Positions 31,353-35,574 of a DNA stretch of 35,574 nt are shown piece by piece. How positions within the stretch are numbered: the first letter of the stretch is position 1; every line of letters begins with the position of its first letter. A program made the position numbers and the translations under genes. Source of the DNA: Hyphomonadaceae bacterium (lineage in GTDB: Bacteria > Pseudomonadota > Alphaproteobacteria > Caulobacterales > Aquidulcibacteraceae). The notes under the pieces were generated by a model that searched no databases, had not been told where the DNA came from, and was given only the letters and a program-made list of their open reading frames with translations. The stretch lies in NCBI GenBank assembly GCA_016791365.1, contig JAEUMT010000049.1, positions 1 to 35,574 of the forward strand, written 5' to 3'.

Positions 31353-31461
31353 CGTCGGGCTTCTGCTTCCGCAAAGCATAGAGCGCCAGCAGCAGCGCCG
31401 TGCCGACGCCAAGCACGAGCGGAACCCAGATGCCGACGGATTCTGCGAGTTGCTGATTCAT
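31348..31461 (-). CDS. 37-residue single-span membrane protein
   Basis: A small frame that encodes MNQQLAESVG followed by one hydrophobic helix (about residues 11-30, IWVPLVLGVG then TALLLALYAL) and a basic tail (RKQKPDA). GGAG stands eight bases before the ATG. It ends in a palindrome. The pattern resembles short accessory subunits such as CcoQ-type proteins, but there is no oxidase gene nearby, so no function is assigned. Confidence 0.5.
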   Translation of the reverse strand: MNQQLAESVGIWVPLVLGVGTALLLALYALRKQKPDA

Positions 31462-31614
31462 CGCCACGCTCCAGCACTGCCCTTAGCACGACAGGCTACC
31501 GACCGCCACCGACAGGCCCAGGCCCGTGACCACCGTCACAGCGGCATCCCTAACCCTTCGCTACCTTCTCCTCATCGGAACGGGGCAACGGCCCCACCAA
31601 ACGGAGCAAGAGCA

Positions 31615-31707
31615 ATGACCAAGTTTTATTCCCTGATGCTGGCGGTGATGCTGATGGCGCCTGTCGCCTTCGCCACGATGAACCAGGCCGCTCAGATCGT
31701 CGCCTAA
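31615..31707 (+). CDS. 30-residue hydrophobic peptide, copy 1
   Basis: The peptide starts MTKFYSLML and ends MNQAAQIVA with a hydrophobic core (LMLAVMLMAPVAFA). It is one of two adjacent genes of identical length whose products share 17 of 30 residues, including the MTKF start, APVA at 15-18, and the QAAxIVA end. The conserved start, core and end argue for real coding rather than chance. GGAG stands nine bases before the ATG. A lysine followed by a hydrophobic segment suggests membrane insertion or export. No function is known to me. Confidence 0.6.
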   Translation: MTKFYSLMLAVMLMAPVAFATMNQAAQIVA

Positions 31708-31742
31708 GCGATCAACCCCAAACCCAATCAGAGACCAACCCA

Positions 31743-31835
31743 ATGACCAAGTTTTTCGCCCTCATCGCTGCCTGCGCCGTGTTTGCTCCGGTCGCCCTCA
31801 GCGTGATGACCCAAGCCGCGCGGATCGTCGCTTAA
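31743..31835 (+). CDS. 30-residue hydrophobic peptide, copy 2
   Basis: The second of the tandem pair, starting MTKFFALIAA and ending MTQAARIVA, 35 bases after copy 1. The hydrophobic core is different in detail but keeps APVA. The upstream site (AGAG about nine bases before the ATG) is weaker than for copy 1. A strong hairpin follows 48 bases after the stop, so the two genes form a short transcription unit. Confidence 0.6.
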   Translation: MTKFFALIAACAVFAPVALSVMTQAARIVA

Positions 31836-31883
31836 GCTCCCAAGCAGCACGATCATTGGCCCCAATAGCGCGGCCTGGACATA

Positions 31884-31920
31884 GAACGGCGCGAAGGATT
31901 GCTCCCCCTTCGCGCCGTTC
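31884..31920. terminator. strong bidirectional hairpin between convergent genes
   Basis: GAACGGCGCGAAGG and CCTTCGCGCCGTTC form a perfect 14-bp stem with a nine-base loop. It lies between the tandem peptide genes (plus) and the end of the HAD-UbiA gene (minus, 31927). No T-run follows on either side, but the stem is very stable. Confidence 0.6.
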
Positions 31921-31926
31921 ACTGCT

Positions 31927-33351
31927 TCAAAGAAGCACCGCCGCCGCGTAGGCCATCGCCGCCACCAGCGCCATCATCAACGACATCCAATCGCTCACCG
32001 CGTGCACGACAGGATCGTCCGGCATCTCACCGCGCCCCGTCAGCAACCACACACGGCACAGCCAGAAGATCACCGCGCCCGGCAGCAGCCACAGCCACAT
32101 CGGCGAATTGTACGTGAACATCGCCACATCGCTCTGCACGTAAAGCGCAAGCACCAGGCTGGCCGCGAACGCCGAGCCCACACCCATCGCCTTCAGGATC
32201 GGCGCATCCGCGATCGTGTAGCCGCGCCTGATATTTTCCGGCGCGCCTTCGATCTCGGTCACACGTTTCACCAGCGCCAGGCTCAAAAAGAAAAACCCGC
32301 AAAACGCCAGCATCCACGACGACGCCGGATGCGCCGAAGCCTCGCCGCCCAGCAACACACGCAATCCATAGAGCGTCGCCAACACAAAAATATCGACCAC
32401 CACCAGCCGCTTCATCCAAACCGTGTAGAGGCTTGAGATCGCCATATAGAGCAGCGTCAGCACGACAACATTCGCCGCCCACCCCACGAGCAACGCCGCG
32501 CCCGCCAGGCCCACAGCCACGGCGATACCGCGCGCCGGCGACAGCGCACCGCTCGCGAACGGCCGGTTGCGCTTGCGCGGATGGCGCCTGTCGGCGGGAA
32601 TGTCGAACGCGTCATTGAAGAGATAAACGCTCGACGCGGCGCAGCAGAGCGCGACAAACGCCAGGAGCGCGCTCTTCCAGCCCTCAAGATCGGCCCAGCC
32701 CTGCGCCGCGATCAATGGGATGAACACCAGAACGTTCTTCACCCACTGGCGCGGCCGCAGCGCCTTCTCCAGCGCCGCCCGCGCATCGCGCTCATCCGGC
32801 AGCACGCGCTCAACCACCGTCAACGCCGCCGCGCGAAATTGCAGCGTGTCATCGGCGTTGACGACCACCGCGCCCTTCGCTTTTTCCCAAACCTCCAGAT
32901 CGGCAATCTCGTTGCCGGCATACACAAAGCCTTGCGGATAAGCGGCGCTCAGCGCTTCCGCTTTCCGTGCCGACTTCAAGTTCGTCACGCCGTCCGACGC
33001 AAACACATCGTCGAACAAGCCAACGTGCGCCGCGATCCGGTCGGCGATTCTGCGATCCGTCGCCGTCGCCAAAGCCAGACGACGCCCACGCGCTTTCTCT
33101 TCGCGCAGCCACGCCAGCAAACGCAGATCGTACGGGACTTCATCCGCCTTCGGCGCGTAATCGGCGAGCTTCGCTTTTACGAATGCGCGCCCCTTCGTGA
33201 ACCAACCCGCCAGCGCAAACACGCCCAGCGGATTGCTCCCCAAATACGAGAGGATCGATTCAAAAAACGTGTCGCCATGGATAAGCGTGCCGTCGAGATC
33301 GACAGCCAGCGGCAAATCCGCTGTACCTGGTTCCGTAGCTTCGATTGACAT
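31927..33351 (-). CDS. HAD-UbiA fusion: prenyltransferase-family membrane enzyme with HAD domain
   Basis: A 474-residue two-domain protein. The N-terminal 180 residues form a HAD-type phosphatase (AVDLDGTLIHGD, Asp nucleophile; ATATD; YAGNEIADLEVW). The C-terminal 280 residues are a UbiA-fold membrane domain with the polyprenyl-diphosphate motif NDAFDIPADRRHP then KRNRP (about 243-262) and eight or so hydrophobic helices. The motif is close to that of decaprenyl-phosphate phosphoribosyltransferase. A plausible role is to transfer a phospho-sugar to a polyprenyl phosphate and then remove a phosphate, as in the DPPR/decaprenyl-arabinose route; this is inference. It has no clear Shine-Dalgarno. 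It is upstream on the minus strand of the terminator hairpin. Confidence 0.88.
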   Translation of the reverse strand: MSIEATEPGTADLPLAVDLDGTLIHGDTFFESILSYLGSNPLGVFALAGWFTKGRAFVKAKLADYAPKADEVPYDLRLLAWLREEKARGRRLALATATDRRIADRIAAHVGLFDDVFASDGVTNLKSARKAEALSAAYPQGFVYAGNEIADLEVWEKAKGAVVVNADDTLQFRAAALTVVERVLPDERDARAALEKALRPRQWVKNVLVFIPLIAAQGWADLEGWKSALLAFVALCCAASSVYLFNDAFDIPADRRHPRKRNRPFASGALSPARGIAVAVGLAGAALLVGWAANVVVLTLLYMAISSLYTVWMKRLVVVDIFVLATLYGLRVLLGGEASAHPASSWMLAFCGFFFLSLALVKRVTEIEGAPENIRRGYTIADAPILKAMGVGSAFAASLVLALYVQSDVAMFTYNSPMWLWLLPGAVIFWLCRVWLLTGRGEMPDDPVVHAVSDWMSLMMALVAAMAYAAAVLL

Positions 33352-33417
33352 TATCGGCCCAAATCAACGCATAGCAGCGCCATAAGCCCCACAATCGCGC
33401 ACTCACCTGACGCGTGT

Positions 33418-34680
33418 CTAAGCCGCCAGACTCTCGCCGCGCAGCAGCTTCGGCAGGTCGCCGGCGCCGCCGCCGGCATATTTCATGAAGAACCGCCGCG
33501 CTGGCCCGACGGCATTGACGGCCGCAAGCCCCAAGGTCCGCGCCGCGCGCAGCGGCTTGATGTCGTTCGAGAAGAGCTTGTCGAAGAACTCCATCCCGAG
33601 CGCCATCGTCACATTGTCGAAACGCCGCCAGCGTTGATAGCGCTCCAGGATCGACACATCGCCAGGATCAAGCCCCAGCGCCACGCCATCGGCGATGCAC
33701 TCCGCCAACGCCGCGCAATCCTTCAAGCCGAGATTCAATCCCTGCCCCGCCAACGGATGAATTCCGTGCGCGCTATCGCCCGCCAGCGCCACGCGCTGAT
33801 CGATCATCCGCTCCGCCATCTGCAGCGAGAGCGGATAGCCAAAGCGCGGCCCTTCCAACGAAAGCTCGCCCAAGAACGTGCCGAAGCGCTTGGTGAGCTC
33901 CGCCAGGAAATCCTGCTCGTTCATCTTCAGCAGAGCCTCCGCCGCCGCGCGCGGCTCCGCCCAAACAATGTTCGAGCGATTGCCTTTCAGCGGCAAAATC
34001 GCGAACGGCCCGTTCGGCAGGAAGAATTCATGCGCTACCGCATCGTGCGGCTTTTCATGGGCGATCGTCGCGACAATCGCCGTCACCGGATAATCCCAGC
34101 CGATCGTGCGAATGCCGACAGCGCCGCGCACGAACGAACGCCGCCCGTCCGTCCCCACCAGCAATGGCGCACGGAGCTTCCGCCCATCCGCGAGCGTCAC
34201 CGTCGCGCCCGCGGGATCGCGCTCGATCGCGCCCACCGACATCGGCTGAATCATCTTGATGCTCGGCCGCGCCTTCACGCCGCTATCGAGCGCCATCCGC
34301 ACGTGCCGTGCTTCGAGCATCAGTCCGAGCGGCTCATCAGTGTCGCGCATCTCGGCGCGATCAAAATGCAAATGCAGCAGCGACGGTCCGCGTCCGAGCT
34401 TGCCATCCGTCACCATGATCTGCTCGATCGGCTGCGCGACCTCATCAAGCTGATCGCCCAGTCCAAGCGCGCGCCACATCCGGTACGATGCAAACGCAAT
34501 CGCGAACGCGCGCCCATCGAACGCCGGCGCCAAGGTGTCCGACGGCTTCGACGCATCGATCACCGCAACGGAAAGCCCCGCCTGATCCAGCGCCAAAGCC
34601 AGCGTCTGCCCTACCAGGCCGCCGCCGGAGAGGATCACGTCAGCATCAAATCCCAGAGTCTTTGGGGGTCCATTGCTCAT
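33418..34680 (-). CDS. UbiH/UbiF/VisC-family FAD-dependent monooxygenase
   Basis: A 420-residue flavoprotein. The FAD dinucleotide motif is SGGGLVGQTLALAL near the start (residues about 17-30), the middle has LLVGTDGRRSFVR, and the second FAD motif is GDSAHGIHPLAGQGLNLGLKD. This family hydroxylates the ubiquinone ring (UbiH, UbiF, UbiL in alphaproteobacteria), so the likely role is aerobic ubiquinone synthesis; which carbon cannot be told. The ATG at 34680 is chosen because the homology begins there; an upstream extension is non-homologous. It is divergent from amtB, with a 180-base gap. Confidence 0.92.
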   Translation of the reverse strand: MSNGPPKTLGFDADVILSGGGLVGQTLALALDQAGLSVAVIDASKPSDTLAPAFDGRAFAIAFASYRMWRALGLGDQLDEVAQPIEQIMVTDGKLGRGPSLLHLHFDRAEMRDTDEPLGLMLEARHVRMALDSGVKARPSIKMIQPMSVGAIERDPAGATVTLADGRKLRAPLLVGTDGRRSFVRGAVGIRTIGWDYPVTAIVATIAHEKPHDAVAHEFFLPNGPFAILPLKGNRSNIVWAEPRAAAEALLKMNEQDFLAELTKRFGTFLGELSLEGPRFGYPLSLQMAERMIDQRVALAGDSAHGIHPLAGQGLNLGLKDCAALAECIADGVALGLDPGDVSILERYQRWRRFDNVTMALGMEFFDKLFSNDIKPLRAARTLGLAAVNAVGPARRFFMKYAGGGAGDLPKLLRGESLAA

Positions 34681-34860
34681 GCCGAACGATACCTTTGCGT
34701 CAGCCCAAACGCGATGCGGCCCGCTGGCGCGCAAGGAGAAGGCAGGGCGCCGCTTTTTTGAGCGAACCTGCTGCAGCGCACAAAGACGCGTCCCCATGAG
34801 CTTGCCGGATCGCGCAGCGCCTCGGCCAATCGACGCTTCGATCGTTTGAGGAGCGGGGCA

Positions 34861-35574
34861 ATGACAAAAACCAAGGGGCTATGGCGCTCGCTGCGGCTCG
34901 CAGCGTTAGCGCTCGTAGGCGCGGCAGCGCTCGGCGCGATGACGCCGGAACTAGCATTCGCACAAGAGACAAGCGCCGCCGTCGAAACCGTCGCGGCTGA
35001 CGAAGGCACAGGCGAGATCATCGCCGTTCAAGAAGCAGCCCCGGAAGCGCCCGCGCTCACGGTCGACAAAGGCGACACCGGCTGGATGCTCGTCTCCACC
35101 GTTCTCGTGCTGTTGATGATCATCCCAGGCCTTGCGCTCTTTTACGGCGGCCTAGTGCGCGCGAAGAACATGGTCTCGATCTTGAGCCAAGTCTTCGTCG
35201 TCACCGGCATCGGCATGGTGATGTGGCTGTTGGTCGGCTACTCGCTCGCCTTCACCGATGGCGGCGGCTTGAACCGCTTCGTCGGCGGCTTGAGCAAAGC
35301 TTTCCTCCACGGTGTTGACGTGACGACGATGGTGGAAACCTTCTCCGTCGGAATCGCCATTCCAGAGCTGATTTTCGTGGCTTTTCAGATGACGTTCGCC
35401 TGCATCACCGCAGCGCTCGTGCTCGGCGGCGTGGCTGAGCGTGTGAAGTTCAGCACGGTTGTGATCTTCGCGATCGTGTGGCCCGTGCTGGTCTATTATC
35501 CGATGGCGCACATGGTCTGGTGGTGGGGCGGCCCGATCATGGCCTCCGATCCCGCCAATGCTGAAGCGCTCGCT
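34861..35574 (+). CDS. amtB: ammonium transporter AmtB, 5' part (runs off the window)
   Basis: The first 238 residues of an ammonium channel. A signal peptide (cleavage after AFA, about residue 34) and an acidic, Ala/Glu-rich linker precede the transmembrane domain, which begins GDTGWMLVSTVLVLLMIIPGLALFYGG. VRAKNMVSILSQVF, the FQMTFACITAALVLGG helix and the AERVKFS segment are diagnostic of Amt proteins. The gene continues past 35574. The ATG has GAGG(AG) seven to nine bases upstream. No glnK gene lies upstream; it may follow outside the window. Confidence 0.95.
   Translation, partial: MTKTKGLWRSLRLAALALVGAAALGAMTPELAFAQETSAAVETVAADEGTGEIIAVQEAAPEAPALTVDKGDTGWMLVSTVLVLLMIIPGLALFYGGLVRAKNMVSILSQVFVVTGIGMVMWLLVGYSLAFTDGGGLNRFVGGLSKAFLHGVDVTTMVETFSVGIAIPELIFVAFQMTFACITAALVLGGVAERVKFSTVVIFAIVWPVLVYYPMAHMVWWWGGPIMASDPANAEALA

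Overview
The window looks like chromosomal DNA of a GC-rich alphaproteobacterium. It is probably from the Caulobacterales/Hyphomonadaceae neighbourhood, judged from protein resemblance alone: a PodJ-like N-terminus, a CnoX / Lon-domain / Trm112 gene string, and a PrkA-YeaH-SpoVR operon. Genes are tightly packed, often with ATGA, GTGA or TTGA start/stop overlaps. I see no integrase, transposase, phage gene or CRISPR array.

Layout. 1-1.6 kb: rimP and trmB on the minus strand, both carrying GC-rich palindromic repeat DNA inside the reading frame. 1.7-6.4 kb: an aldehyde dehydrogenase, a cadherin-fold-like protein, a small lipoprotein cytochrome c divergent from a Pif1-like helicase, and a protein of unknown function. 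6.4-11.2 kb: the stress operon prkA-yeaH-spoVR (minus). 11.6-16.2 kb: an 800-residue coiled-coil protein with a PodJ-like N-terminus, a small helix-turn-helix protein, a membrane-anchored nuclease, acyl-CoA thioesterase II and a small unknown protein.

16.35-24.9 kb is the most interesting part. Six overlapping or abutting genes encode a ketoacyl synthase III, an extended SDR, a metallo-beta-lactamase-fold hydrolase, an ATP-grasp ligase, an acyltransferase-like protein and a Rieske oxygenase. They meet a convergent adenylate-forming enzyme that is divergent from an MFS exporter. Together they look like a compact pathway for an unidentified acyl-derived small molecule.

24.9-35.6 kb: tRNA-Gly(GCC), a DUF883-type membrane protein, a Tat-exported dipeptidase, a lipoprotein of lower GC with a DUF6065 protein, then a forward housekeeping string (YbaK-like deacylase, CnoX, Lon-N domain, Trm112, DUF971, a 76-residue protein). 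After that come three tiny genes: a 37-residue single-span membrane protein and two tandem 30-residue paralogous peptides. A HAD-UbiA fusion and a UbiH-family monooxygenase follow on the minus strand, and the window ends inside an ammonium transporter gene.

All functional calls come from reading sequence motifs; no database search was run.
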